Translations under genes and position numbers: made by a program
Notes under the pieces: model-generated
What the model saw: the letters and a program-made list of their open reading frames with translations, nothing else
What the model was told of the DNA's origin: nothing
Database searches by the model: none
Shown here: positions 49,174-61,972 of the stretch, one piece after another
How positions within the stretch are numbered: position 1 is the first letter of the stretch
How the letters are laid out: every line of letters begins with the position of its first letter
Assembly: GCF_028389875.1 (NCBI RefSeq)
Contig: NC_084669.1
Span: 32,352,567-32,416,566, forward strand
Origin: Rhea pennata
Taxonomy: Eukaryota; Chordata; Aves; Rheiformes; Rheidae
DNA length: 64,000 nt
Direction: 5' to 3'

Positions 49174-49211
49174 AGTAGTGACGTATCATTTCTTAGTAGT
49201 GACGTATCATT
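49174..49211 (+). repeat. Tandem pair of 17-bp repeats with a CRE/ATF-like core
   Basis: AGTAGTGACGTATCATT occurs twice exactly, at 49174-49190 and 49195-49211, with a 21-bp period (two helical turns). TGACGTAT resembles a CREB/ATF half site. It could be a small enhancer element or a chance tandem duplication. Confidence 0.6.
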
Positions 49212-49571
49212 AAAGACAATATTTCATAGTACCCATATTAATTATGGCTGCAGTGCTCTAGGTTCTAGTGAACACTCGGGTGATCTAATACTATGGAATG
49301 ATTTATTTAGTGATTATTTGAGTCTCTGTTACTATAGCAACTGAGTATTATTAGAAAAATGAAAAACATTAAACTTAAAGCCATCCCAAAAGTGTAAAAT
49401 AAAAATTAATGCAGCGGCCATCAATAAACCTAAGTTTACCATATAGCTCCAAAAAACAAACAAACAAAAAAAAATAGCCAACCTCTTTTTCTTTTGCATG
49501 ATATGTCTTAATCTCTCCAGTTTGCTATTGCTATGAAGGGATTATACCAGTAACTTTTTTTTCCTTTCTTC

Positions 49572-49596
49572 TTTTTTTTTTTTTTTTTTTTTTTTT
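49572..49596 (+). repeat. Poly-T tract (25)
   Basis: An uninterrupted run of 25 T in BICC1 intron 1. A second run of 17 T lies at 49682-49698. The sequence between them shows no recognisable element. Confidence 0.9.
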
Positions 49597-52500
49597 AAGA
49601 AAACATTTGGGGACTATTTTGGGTAACCTTTTAGCTTTGGGATCTGGTGGCTTTTTACTATGTCTTATTGTTGGCTCTTTGTTTTTTTTTTTTTTTTTGT
49701 GAGTTAATTTAACAATTTTCTTGTTTCTTGATTAAACAAACACAAAAAAAAAGCACTGAACAATGAATTTGGGAAAATTTGAAAAGTAATCAGTGCCACA
49801 AACGTAGTCTTTGAGATCGTACTCAGACAAAAGTTCTGTTGATACAGGATGCGAGTCTTGGAAAACAGCAATGTCTTGTGCTGATTTAGTACTGACTGTG
49901 ATTTGTTCCTTCCCACATTAACTGAAGTAGATCAAAATTTACAGGAATCATGTCACATCTTAATGCAGATAACATGAATGAACATAGACCTAATTTTTAA
50001 AAATAATAAAAGATCACTTATTATTCAGGCAGCAAGGATTAGGAGGACTAAAGTTCAAGATTAATACAAACTGTCAGTACAAGTAGCTCATTTCAGTACA
50101 TTTGTATAGCTCTCTCTCCATCTGCTCTTAGACTTCCGTAAGCACTCCCTATTTTACTCACTTATTTTTGGAGCTCTTTGCCCTGTGATGGAGAGTTTGA
50201 AAAGTCAAAGAAAAAATGCTCAAGCATGATACTGTTCTGCCAAATCAAGTCCCAGTTGCTTTGGAGAGAAGTCAGATAACTATCTTCTTTTTTAACACTT
50301 CATCTTAGTAAAAATTACATATTTACTGTAAAGCTATTTATTGGAAGTAAATTGTTGAAGACTCCTTTGCCTGAAGTTCACCCTTGAGCTCATTGCTCAA
50401 TGCAAAGACAGTACTTAGGTAACGTCTAGCTCTGATGCCTGGATGATAACCCATTGCGGATCTGTCTGATGAAACTTTCTGCAATTAAGTAGGGAAAATA
50501 CACCTTTAAGACATAACTATGTGTGAAAGTGTTCCTTTAGTGCTTGTCTTAGACTTCTGTACTAGTTTGCCTCAGTTACTGAGTGTGATAAATGAAATTG
50601 ATAGGGGAATGTTTTTCTAAGCATGACAAGCAAATGTATCACGAGGAAAAAATGCTTGAAGAAGCTGAGCATATCAGAGGATGAAGATGCTCTAGTCAAA
50701 CTAGGTGTATGCTGTGATTTTCTTATAAACAGTTTTATTAGAGGCTAGTCACTGAAAACATGATTTAATAGATTTAGACAAAGTTAGCTGCTTAATGTGT
50801 TAACTTAAACAGAAATGTCCTGACTCTGGTTTCTATATGAAGATGGCAAGTTGTGTACTGATCATCAAAATGCAAAATGTACTTGAACTGCTAAGCAGAA
50901 ATTACTGCTTAGTAATTCTTCTATTTTTTTTTTTTTTTGGTTGTTATGATGGCTGCAGAGATCTGTACAGTAAAAGCTATACTATGGTCATGAATGATCA
51001 TGGAATGAACAGTGAACCTCACTTATAACTGAATTTACAAATGCTAAATGCTGTTGATTTATCCTTCTGTTTAAAATTCTCCATGTTACTGTTGAAGCTG
51101 AGAGATATGAATATCTTTTCTTTGACCAGCTTCTTATTTTAATTATGCTCTAAACAGTTATTAAACAAGAGTTTGAAAGTTTCTTTTCTGAAAGGAAGAA
51201 AATGTTATTCTACTAAATTGTGATTTTTTTTTTTAACTGGCAAAGTATCAAAGTATCAGCATAACCTGGACAAGGACATAGTTGTGGGGTAACTGGAACC
51301 TTTCTAATAGCATTTACATTTGGTGTTTAACTTAACGTGTAGCAGAAAAAAAGTTCTAGTTCTTTGTCAAGCTTTCAAATCCCCAAAGTGCTGAATAGCC
51401 TATTTCTACAAAAATAAATATATGAAATGAATTTGTGTGACTTGTAGTTTAAAAATGTTCTTGCATTCCTTTGTTAACAATTGTAATAATACCACTTTCT
51501 CAAGTTTCAGTATTTTTAAAGTAGTACAACGGACTATCATGGTTTGGCATGAACTACTAAGTTAAGTATTGCTGGCTTGCACATTCCTGTTGGTTATATT
51601 GTAATCTTTACCTCCATTGGAAAATATGTCCTATTTTGAGTGCTTATTTCAGGCTCTTGGCTTTATGCCTGTCTAACAGTGAAACATGCTAGTTTTCTTC
51701 AGTTTTAGAGCTTTGTGTTGAAGAACTGATGTAAGTGTGTGTGTGTTTGTTTTTTACAGGAATGACCTTTACTAAAAAGGTTCTGTAGTAATTTTCATGT
51801 ACTTTGAGCATAACACCTAGGACTGAACACACTGGAGTCGGATATCTGATAGCTTATTAATTGTGTGTACTTACTTCTGGCTCAAGGACGGTGTACTTGA
51901 TTTAAGAATTCCTTCTTTGAGACTTTACTAGTCAGTCAGTAGTAGGTTTTGGAAAGATTTTTGAATTCAGTAACTGAAACATTTCTTGAGGCTAACAAAA
52001 CATTTCCAAAAGTCAGTATCTGTTCTCTTGTTTATGTTCAAGCTCTCAATTTATCGAGTTAAGATCAGTATGACTATATTACGTGCAGTCATGTAACTTT
52101 CCATGTTTCACTGACTTTTATAGCTGATTTATGTAAAGTGTAAGATTTCTACAATGATCTCTTGTTTACTGGAATAGAAATACATTTTTTTAAAAAAGAA
52201 CCTTCCTCTTACAGGTTCTTTGATGTTGTGAGAGAATGTTTTCTTGAAAGGCTGAAATAACAGAAATAGCTTTTTCAATTTTGAAAATAATAAGTGCATT
52301 TGTAATATAAAGGGAGCCTCTCTGCCTTATCACAGGTTAGAACCAAACAAAAGAAAATATGCAAGGAGTAACTCTTTATTAACATGAGATAAGACCCCTT
52401 TGCTAGTTCACTGTGTATGTAGATCTGTTGAAATAACTGTAATCGTCAGTAGAAAACCCAGAGAGTCATAACCTTCATGCTGTTATCTCACTAGCCAACA

Positions 52501-52707
52501 GCAATCTGTGAAGAGTCAGGTTATTCAACAAGTTCTGCCATATTTCTACATAATAGTGTAGTTTCTGGAAACTGGGAAAAAAAACTCTTGATGCGTATGT
52601 AAGAAAAGATGGGTGTTCCCGTTAGGGGAATCCGGTCATCTACAGAGTAGAGAGAGAGTGCCTGGAACGGGTAAATCACTCGCCTACCAGTGTAAATAGG
52701 TTTGATC

Positions 52708-52731
52708 TTTTTTTTTTTTTTTTTTTTTTTT
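52708..52731 (+). repeat. Poly-T tract (24)
   Basis: An uninterrupted run of 24 T on the sense strand of BICC1 intron 1, about 200 bases left of the CR1 endonuclease fragment and not obviously part of it. Confidence 0.9.
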
Positions 52732-52929
52732 AATGCTGAAAATCCAATTCCATGAATAGCGGTTGGTGGGCGTGTAGCTATACTGGTCTTTCCTGGCCAT
52801 TATCTGGGCTGTGTAGTTCTAGTATGACAGAAAGCAGGCCATATAAATAAAGAAGGTATACAAATAAGGAAGTGTCTACAGGGCAGCATTATCGGGAAGC
52901 TCTTACCCCTCTTCTGGGTGAACGAATGC

Positions 52930-53350
52930 TTCTCTGAAGTGCCTGTGGGCTAAACGAGCAGGAGAAGAAAGAGGTCCGTGCGCAGTCGCAGGGCAGTGAT
53001 CTCGCTAGGATCACGGAGATGTGATGGACTGGCTCCCACGACTGCAGTGCTACAGCGGATGGATGCAGACCGGTTAGGAAGGACAGGCCAGCAAGGTGAG
53101 GAGGGGGAGTTGCTCCTTAAGTGAAAGAGCAGTGGGGATGTGGCAGTTGGCAAAGCTAATTAAGAGCCTGTGGGTCAGCTTTAGCAGGCAGGTTAATGTA
53201 GGTAATAGTGTGGGTGTCTGCTACGTCTGGCCTGATGAGGAAGGAGTGGATGTGGCCTTCTTCAGACAATTGGAAGAAGCCTCGTATTTGCAGTTTCTGG
53301 TCTTCATGGAGGATTTTAACCACCATATGTTGCCTTTGCATTTTTAACCT
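52930..53350 (+). repeat. CR1 LINE fragment: ORF2 endonuclease domain
   Basis: The forward frame from 53096 contains SRQVNVGNSVGVCY, FFRQLEEAS and LVFMEDFNHH, the endonuclease (APE-type) region of CR1 ORF2, where the intact family has GDFNH at the last block. Upstream, in a broken frame, the words around 53012-53095 (ITEM then SHD) correspond to the conserved catalytic-Glu block (ITETWW in active copies). The fragment lacks the reverse transcriptase and 3' tail, unusual for CR1, whose copies normally keep the 3' end. It must have been cut by deletion or is part of a longer copy decayed beyond recognition. Confidence 0.85.
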
Positions 53351-53999
53351 GCAATTTTCTTGAACAGTTAGAAAATTACTAAATGTTTTTGTATTTTTGT
53401 TCTTGTTCTATATTTTAATATGCTTACTGCTGTTCTTCAGGCACTTACCATTTTACAACTTGTGACAGTGATTCCTAAATTTAGACTGATCATCAATGAT
53501 TCTTGCAAATCAATGTTTCCATTTTAGTGTTTCAAGAATTTTTTTGTTGTTGTTGATATGTGTGACGGTTTTGCAGGTCAGTTGCTGGTCGCTGGCCTCA
53601 TTGGCCCTTGTTTGGGAAATGTCATTTCACAATGAACAGCCAAGATCAAAATTTTGGGATGGCTGGCCTCTTGTTCCTTATATCTTCTTTTTTATTTTTG
53701 CCCCTCTGTTATTTCTGGTGCTGAGGCTGTCTTTTGTCTTATTTCCTTATTTGTTGTCAATATGTAAACAAATATTAAGAAAATATTTAGATAATCTGCC
53801 TTAGATATTGATGTGGCCAGAGCTTTAAATAAGCAATGCTGAGAACAACTGAAAATCCCCAGCAAAATCTGTATTTCAATAGCTTGCGCAGACTTGAAAA
53901 ATACAGTTGTGCTTGGTACTTTCCGATGACATATTGCAGTGTTTCTCCTGCTGTGTGGCTAGATGTACTGCGCATGCAGAAGATGATACGTGAATATGT

Positions 54000-54300
54000 A
54001 GAGCGTGTACCGTAGAAGGACTGGACCTCTGCTGCTGTGGCGGCAGGCAGTGGCTGCTGCAGGAGCCGTTGGCAGTGTCCTGTGGGCACTCTCGGGTCCT
54101 TCCCCATCCCGTGCAAGGAGCGCGTCGGTGATGTGTCCGGCTGCAGTCTTGTGTGGGGCTTTGCAGCCTGTGGTGTAAGAGGAGGGGGCCCCTGGGAGGG
54201 AGGGAGGCTGGCGGCCTGGCTGGCCACGCTGGGCCGCCACCGTGCTGCAGGGATGCGTTGGGTAGCGTGGCTCTGCTCCCTTAAAGTGACTTGTAGAGCA
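54000..54300. promoter_or_regulatory. Isolated GC-rich, CpG-containing block inside BICC1 intron 1
   Basis: About 300 bases of markedly higher G+C with several CpGs lie in AT-rich surroundings, 8.5 kb into the intron. Open frames occur on both strands (146 and 116 codons on minus, 93 on plus), but none shows a domain, and such frames are expected in GC-rich DNA. It may be an intronic CpG island, an alternative promoter, or an unrecognised repeat. Confidence 0.35.
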
Positions 54301-57300
54301 AGTCTGCAATGGATTTAATTGACTTGAGGTAGCTTTATGTGTTCTTTAATTGCCTAAATGTAGATTGAGGCATTAGAGTTCACTTACACAAATGGGATAA
54401 ACTAATTAGAGGTTCACTGACCAAGCCATGGGAGTTGATTGCCTGCTGGAGTGGTTTCGCTGCTTGAAGTGCTATAGTTTGTGGATTTCATGCTATGGTT
54501 CATACTGTGTTCTCCCACTGAGCCTTAAATTCTTACTGATGTCACATTAGCAACTTAGGGAAAAAGGACTTCTTATTGCAGCTAAGATTAGAGCAAAGTT
54601 GCATTATCTGTATCACTTGGAATCCATTGTATAAACCACAGAAAAGCTTGTTGCTCAATGTACCCCTTTTGAAAGTCTCTTGAGTGCATCATGTATGAGC
54701 AAGAACAAACAAGAGAGCTTGTTAGTTCTGTAGGGTTCGTTTCTTCAGGGATGGAGAAGTCTGGTGTTTTGTGTTTTTGTTTTGCTTTGTTTTTTTCATA
54801 AATATATCACTTGTGATGAGAAAGGTAATACTATACTTATACCGTACTTATAAGTATGGGATTTCCAGTCGTTCTGACAGTCTCCAAAAAGGCGAAGCTG
54901 CAAGCAGTTGCTCCTTTGAATTTGATATCTTGATCAACAGTTTTAGAACTGCTGCAGAATAAAGCTGCTACTTTAATAGATAATTTTTCTTACAATATCT
55001 GGTTTTTATTCCCCAGATCCCTGTACAGATCTGTGGTGTTTTTTTTTTTTTTTTAAACAATTTTATGAGGAGCTAAGGGATTTTGGAGCACATTGCAGTC
55101 ACTTCAGGAGGTCACTTGCCAGAGCACATAGCAGAATCTGATTAGTTGAAGATTATTCTGAGGACTTAATTACCATGTGATAAATGATACCTGCCTGTGT
55201 AGTTAAGTGTTCTAGCTGTTGCTACACCTCTAGAGAGGTGCAAATGCAGTCTAATAGAAATATTGCTGGACTGGGAGCTGTATCCTCCATTGATCTGCCT
55301 TGAGACCTTGATGAAATTGTTTTCCCTTCTGCAGTCTATTTTGACCATTGAGCCTGCTCTCAGAGGTAGTAAGTCGTTCAGGGCAGTGCCAGCTACAAAG
55401 TGGCCTTGAATGCCATGTCGCAGCGTAAGTCGAATGATTAGCTATTGTGTATGTGTTGCTTGTGAAAAATACTTATTATGTAGAAAACCTGATAAATCTG
55501 TATGGATAAGTTTTTCTCTCAAATATTAATTTGAGAAAACAGTGACTCCTCGTTCCTCTGATTTGGCTTTTTGCCTGTTGGGAACATGTGTAGATGCAAC
55601 TGAAGCATGAGCCTTCCATTTTCCATTTGCTAAACTTCTTTACAGGCCAGGCCTTGGAGGCTTTGTAGAGTCTCACGTCAATTTTCCACTAAAAGGATGT
55701 GATGTGAATAAGGTCTGTAAGAATTGTTTCGAGGAAAAAACATGCAGTAATCGTTGTACTTATAACATTATTTTGAGGCCTGTAGTATACAGATACTGAA
55801 GAATTTCTTTTTAGTACTGTTGCTTTAGTGGATGGTTTTTTCTCTGCTGCTGCAAATAGGCTTTTCTGTTCCCTACTCCTCTGCTCCCCCCACCCCCCTT
55901 AACATTTTCTTTAAGAAGCTCTGGGATAACCATTATAGTAAGTCTTTCAGTCATGCTCTAAAACTTTTTACTTGCAAGGATAAGTTTAATTCTATTTATA
56001 ACTATAAGAATGCTACAGCATGTTTCTGTTTTAGATGCTGGAGTATAATGCAGTTTTTGGAGGTAATATATTACAAATAAATGCATTTAAAAATGCCAAA
56101 TGAGGAAAAATTAGGTGTTCTCATTCCAGATCATTCAAGTGAAATAAGTTTATAAGTTGGGTAGAAATTTTAAAAATATTGGCAAATGTTACCATTTCTG
56201 ACTCCTTTGGTGGGAAGGATCTTGTTGCCCTTGTTAGCAGTGACATGACTAGCAAACAAAACCAATATGCTACTTCTGTTCCTCAAGCAACAGATCAGAT
56301 TATTGGCCTTATCTAGTTAAACTTCATTCTTGGTTCTATGCTATATTTCCTTGTGAGGAAAACTTAAACCACTTTTATAATGCAATTCAACTAAATAGTT
56401 CATAACATAGCAGCTCTGGAAATCAGTGGTACATCTGGCCTGAAGGAAACAGTGTTAATTGATAATTGGACTTAGAAAGATAAATAATACTAGTGGTTTG
56501 TTGTATTTTTTTTTTTAATTCACATATGTACATGATCAAAGACTGAAACTTTTTTTGATGTAACATATACACAGACGCACAACCCCTGCTCCATTCTGCC
56601 ATCTATTTGTACTCTTAGTATCTTTCTGTATAAAGTTTTAACACGTAAGTGTGTCAGTATTCTAAAGTTTCATGGTGAGGTTATCAGATATTCCAAAGTT
56701 TTAAATGTATTTTTCACTACCTTTCCTTTTTGGTTATAAAAAGCTTTTTATTTTGCTCGATTCTAACAGGTGATGACACTTTTTTCCATTATAAGCAGTC
56801 TGTTTTTCTGGAATCTCTATGACCATTCTGGATTAGTAGTTTAAACTAACCTTTAAATTTGCCTTTTCCCCATTGCCAATAACTTTGTGTGAATGGAGGG
56901 CTTTGATTATATCTATTTTTATTGGCTCTGTTCTGCTTAGTGTGTGCCTGTATTAAATTTATGGCAGTTAAATATATGAGAGTGGTAACTTAAGACTAAG
57001 CATCTTGAGAAATGTTAAAAATTAAATCCTTAATTCCAAAATAAATATTAGGTCAATTAAGCAGTGCATTGAAGCATTTTTATGTTATGCACAGCTTTAG
57101 CAAATGTAGATGTATTTTGAAGATATTCCTCCCGACCGTTATGGTAAGATAATTGAATTGCTTGAGGGAATATAAACTGAGATTCTGTGAACTGTTTGCA
57201 ATATAGTTCAACCACAAACTTTGTTATAAAGTAGTTCTTATACAGCATATTGCATTGTACTACAATAACCATGATGAGTGAAAAGTTAATCACTTAATGA

Positions 57301-57604
57301 AAATCTTTGTTTTAAACCAAATCTGTTTATTTGTACATGTAAGTTGCTTCATCTTCCACTCTACTACCCTGAGCTACTGACAGCTGTGACTTTTTTGTCA
57401 TGTAAGTGACTTCTCCCTTGATTAATGAGGTTATAATAGATCTGTGAGGTTGGAAATGCCTTTAACAGTTTCCTTCCAGTAAATTCAGTAGTGAAGAGGA
57501 AAGAATCCATCTTTGTAAGAGAAAGGAAATATTAAAATATTGAGAATAGTTATCAATAAAAGTGCATTTGTAATGTATTTTAAAGGCACAAATATATATA
57601 TATT

Positions 57605-57639
57605 TGTGTATAGTTCAAATGTGTATAGTTCAAATGTGT
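57605..57639 (+). repeat. 15-bp tandem repeat
   Basis: TGTGTATAGTTCAAA is repeated twice plus a partial third unit, directly after an (AT)n run at about 57591-57603. Confidence 0.85.
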
Positions 57640-58879
57640 AATACATATCTATATCATCTTTATTGTGGCATGAAAATAAGTGAAAATATTTCATTGTGAT
57701 CTGCTTCAAAGACTTGGTGTCTTTTTCTTTTCTTTTCTTTTTTTTTTCCTGAACGTATTGTGCATTCATGGATGAGAAGTGTTATAGAATGGTGAAATAT
57801 TATATTACATTGAGTGGCTTTTGTTTATAGGCAGTTAGAGCTGTTAAAATACCACTGCCTTTAAAGAGCCTGGCTATGGAATACATTTTTAAAATACTGT
57901 CTTATATAGTGGAAAAGAATTTCAGTGCTTTTTTTTTTTTTAAACAAATATAAGTGCCATTTTTCTTTAGGAAATGTACTTCTGGAGTGTGCATAAAATA
58001 GAGGATAAGAAAGAATTGGTTTTTAATCAATTCCATGTGCAGAAACTGAATAAATTTGATCAAATCTTGAGTACTGTGTAAGCAATGCTTTTTTGAAATA
58101 TGAACATACCCTGCAGAATTTTCTTTTCTCCCTCTATTTGGAAAACATTATTGTCATTAGAGACCAAAATACGTGGATTCTCAATAAGTGTGAAACTTCT
58201 TAATGCACTAAACAATTGCATATGTAAAGATGTTTCTTGGGTTGCTTAGCAGCAGTCAGGTTTTTATTTTAAATGGCCTTTGGTGACATCTTTATATTCA
58301 GAGATTTGACAGGGAAAAAGAAAGTAGTTCTAGTGTTTGAAACACGAGGAATCATTTAAGTCATGAAAAAAGTATGGTCTGTTTGTTGTAAAGTTCTGTT
58401 CAAATATAAACATTTGCAAAACTTTATATTCTGCTGCCCTGTGAATGTTTGGGAGTACTGAGAGAAGAGTATCCTGCTGGATGTTAAATAGTTCTAAGCG
58501 ATTTACCACCTGAAAGACACAAACTGTGATACCAGATCAATTATCTTCTCCAAGTCGAGTAATTCTAAGTGGTATTTCTCTAGCTGGAAGCAAGTTTTCT
58601 GTATTTATATATAGAGCTGAATATTGCTGTAGAATTTGGAACTGAGAATGTTTCAAATTGGCCCTCTCTAACTAAAATGCAAATGGATTTTTTAAAATGG
58701 AATATCATGTATATATGTATAAGGTCTTTTTCTTAATTGGGCAGGTCTCTGTTACTGCTACAAAGCTGAGTTTGGCGCTGCCTTCTGGCTGAAACAGGTG
58801 GTAGAGAGTTTGAGGCAGGTTTTTAGTATGTGTTGAAGGGTTAAGTGCTGTCAGCTTCCTGCTATGGTGCACTGTTAAC

Positions 58880-59480
58880 TTAGGATACTTTTGGCCTTTA
58901 CTCTTTCCTGTCTGCTGTCTATCTGCGTGTTACAAATCAGAGCAGCATGTGAGGATGTATGGCAGCGCTGGGTAAGGTGTGGGAAAAGCAAGCGGCCGAG
59001 CTGAAGGAAAGGTTTGCGTAGCTGCCCGTGAGCGTTGGCGAGACCAGAGCTTCACGAGAAGAGCATAAAGGCCAAGTTTTTGCAGATGGACAGGAAAGCT
59101 TGTAAAGTGAGAAATCTTGGGGCTGGAGAGGAGAACAGGTACGTAACTAGGATGCTTATCAAAGTTCAGTAGCTTTGGAAGCATAAAAGATATCCTAGTG
59201 GAGACCAGCCAGACGTGATAGTCCTGAGAGGAGCTATTATCGGTACTTCTGTTCAAATTCTTTTCCTTCTTCTTTGTTTGTATTGTCCTGCGAAAGGGAA
59301 GGAGGGGAAACTGCACGCCAGTTCTGTTGTGCCTTCATCCAGCAGTGCAGTGGATCGAGATCGGTTGGAGCACGCTTGACTCATTTTTACAGCTCGTATA
59401 GTGACTCAGTGCCGTTGCTATTGCGTGGGAGCTACAACAGGCCAAGGGAGGCACAAAGACCTGTGAAGCTGTACTGGGCA
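58880..59480. other. GC- and CpG-richer intronic stretch, unidentified
   Basis: Composition rises here relative to its surroundings, with a minus-strand open frame at 58930-59316 and a plus-strand one at 59274-59591. Neither translation shows a domain or family motif. It may be an old repeat or an enhancer; I cannot place it. Confidence 0.3.
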
Positions 59481-61828
59481 GACAAATACCCAACTTTCTT
59501 CCCTGCTCTCTTAATCTCTTCTTTAAGAGGAAATAGAGTTTTGGTAAACACTTGTAAACACATGCATATGTGTGTGTATGTGTCTATATAAAAGTATAGG
59601 CTTTGGTAAATACTTATTTACCTATGTATCTAGGCTTGCTTTCTTTCCATGCTATGTATTGAATAGAGGGATGTAGTTCATGCAGTGAGAAAAGAGTTAC
59701 TCCAGCTGACCAGACCCACCTCACTGGGAACAGCAGTAGGGCAGCAGTAAAATGAATTCAGATGCATTAGTGTGTAATTACTTCCTTAATAAAATCAAGA
59801 ATTAAACTGGAGGACCATGCTGTAGAGCTGTTGCCTGTGGGTTGGCCATTACTAGTTTATACAATTCTACTCTAAAGATGGAAGCAACAAAGATAAAATC
59901 AGTTTTGTGATCCTCTAGATAGTTCTAGAGAATAAGATAACGGTTCTTTTGAGTATAACTGAATATTCACTTTGGAGTTGTGCAGTTTTATCAATCATCT
60001 CTCCATAGGTTATTTAAAAATAATTAGAGCATGCATGTTTTTAAGGTAGATCAGTTTCATCTGGTAATACGATGGTAATGGTAAACTTCTGGACAGAGCA
60101 TTTTATATCCTGAGATACCTTGAAATATTTATTTAACGTTATCTTGTAGTTTATTTATCTTTTCTTACATCATTTTAATAACTACAGGAACAGGAATGAA
60201 TTCTTCATGATGTATGATATAAGATCATTTAGACAAAGGAGTTTAACATCAGCATATGCAGAGTAGATGATTAGGGGTTGATGCTTGAGTTGTCTACATT
60301 GCGAAAGAAATAGCATCAGGGAGCTAAAATCTTCTTTCCTGGAAGAACCGCTCTATTCTGTGATTGAGTAGATAAAGGCATGGTTAGAACTGAAACTTTT
60401 CAGTGTGACAGTGTGGTCCACATTGTTGAGAAATTTTGCGTTTCCATGAGTATATAGATTTAAGTTTCTTTTTCAATTGAAGTAGACATGAATATCAAAT
60501 AGCTTTGAGTGTCTGCTAACTGAGAAGCTAGGAAGCTCTCTGCAGATCAGTTGTAACTACAGGAAGACCTTGATAATGTAAAGTTAATAGGAGACTTTGA
60601 TGCTTCTCATACATAGGCCTGTGTTTTTGCTGTTGTTTTGGAGTAGGTGTAAGATGCTGCTCTTCTCTGAATTAAGAGTTGTTGTCATGCTTCCCCTTTA
60701 CCCCCAGTAATAATCACTGTCACCCCCAGGCAGCTGTGCACTTCTTGTTCTGGGCGCACACTTGCGTTTTTAGGAAGATTTTTATGCACTGAAAACACTT
60801 GTGTTTTCTCATGTCCATTGCATCCATACCATGAAAGTGGGAATACTGTCAACCCAGAGAGCTGAGCCTCTGCTCTTCTGCTAGAGGCCGCTCTAATTCC
60901 ACTTGTCCTTACGTTCTCAAAGCCTTTGTGATTTAAGACTGCTTATAGCATACTGCTTCTAGTTTTCGAGGGGTAGTTCTTACGCAAAAAATATTTCATG
61001 CTTGGAAGTGGGGTTTTTAACTATGATACGAGGAAATTATGCAAGTATAACAGTAATTAATCTTCTTTGTCTTCTAGTGCAGTCTTCTGCAGTCTTAAGA
61101 TACCGTTTATTCTGCTTAAAAACTTACAAAACAAACTTTCCGATATGTTTGATGGAGAAACTGGAGTAGCAACCCCTGACTCAGCTCAATTTTCTGTTTC
61201 TGCTTAGTCTTAAAGCTAATCTATTTCAACTGTACAGAGAATGTGTTTTCTGGTTGTGTGTGTGTGTGTTGTCGTCCCCCGCCCCGTTAGCTGTTTGCAT
61301 TGTAAGAAGCTGTAGTTCATTGTGGAACATCTTGAAGTCTGTACTATTGTAATGGAAGAAGAATGTTAGGAATCTTTTGTGGATAGTTTATATTTTGCTG
61401 TAGTGCTTTGTATATCCTTACTTTGTATGGCTATAAGCAAAGATTGTAATCACTTGTTAAATTTTTAATTCCTTAGTATTTTTTGATCAGAAAGCCTCGT
61501 TCTGGCCTTCTCTTCCTGTCCTTGGAGGGTGTGTGTGTGTGGGAGAATCTGTAGTGTTGGCAATTTTTTAGTGAAGACAGATATTCTTAAATTTCATTTT
61601 TTTTCAGCTGGTGGCTCATCATGTGTGTGGTTCTTCCCACACCCCCCCCCCACCTTGGATGATTTTAGCAGCATTATTCAGCATTATTCTAGGCTTTGCC
61701 TAATTTATGTGAATCTGAGAATACCGATGTGGTATTCTCTGGCTCATACTATCTGTCCTGAGCCACTGCATATGGATAGGAAGGGTGAAATAAGGGGGAA
61801 AGTGTTTGATATATTAAGGATAACAGGG

Positions 61829-61972
61829 TTAGGTTTAGCTCAGTTGGTTAGAGTGTGGTGCTAATAATGCCAAGGTTGTGGGTTCAATCCCTGTATGGGC
61901 CCCTTGTTTGAGGGTTGGACTAGATGATCTCCAGAGGTCTTTTCCAACCTTACCAATTCTAGGATGCTGTAA
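61829..61972 (+). repeat. SINE with tRNA-Ile(AAT)-derived head and CR1-type tail (TguSINE1-like)
   Basis: The head at 61829-61899 matches tRNA-Ile: A box TAGCTCAGTTGG at 61836-61847, anticodon AAT at 61863-61865 and B box GGTTCAATCCC at 61881-61891. After a short linker (CCTTGTTTGAGGG) the tail reads TTGGACTAGATGATCTCC, then AGAGGTCTTTTCCAACCT, then AATTCTAGGATGCTGTAA, a CR1 3' end. This architecture matches the CR1-mobilised tRNA-Ile SINEs described in passerine birds. The 5' acceptor arm (TTAGGTT) cannot pair with the 3' arm (ATGGGCC), so it is not a working tRNA. The Pol III promoter boxes remain near-consensus. Confidence 0.82.

Noticed and set aside
53787-54309. Minus-strand open frames of 146 and 116 codons as genes
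   Set aside because: They cover the GC-rich block and mostly reflect composition; the translations overlap each other in different frames and show no family motif.
57440-57490. Possible CR1 tail remnant (GAGGTTGGAAATGCC...TTCCTTCCAG)
   Set aside because: Only a few words match and no further CR1 sequence follows; too short to support.
61829-61899. Functional tRNA-Ile(AAT) gene
   Set aside because: The acceptor arms do not pair (TTAGGTT against ATGGGCC), several consensus bases are changed, and a CR1 tail follows directly, so it is the head of a SINE.
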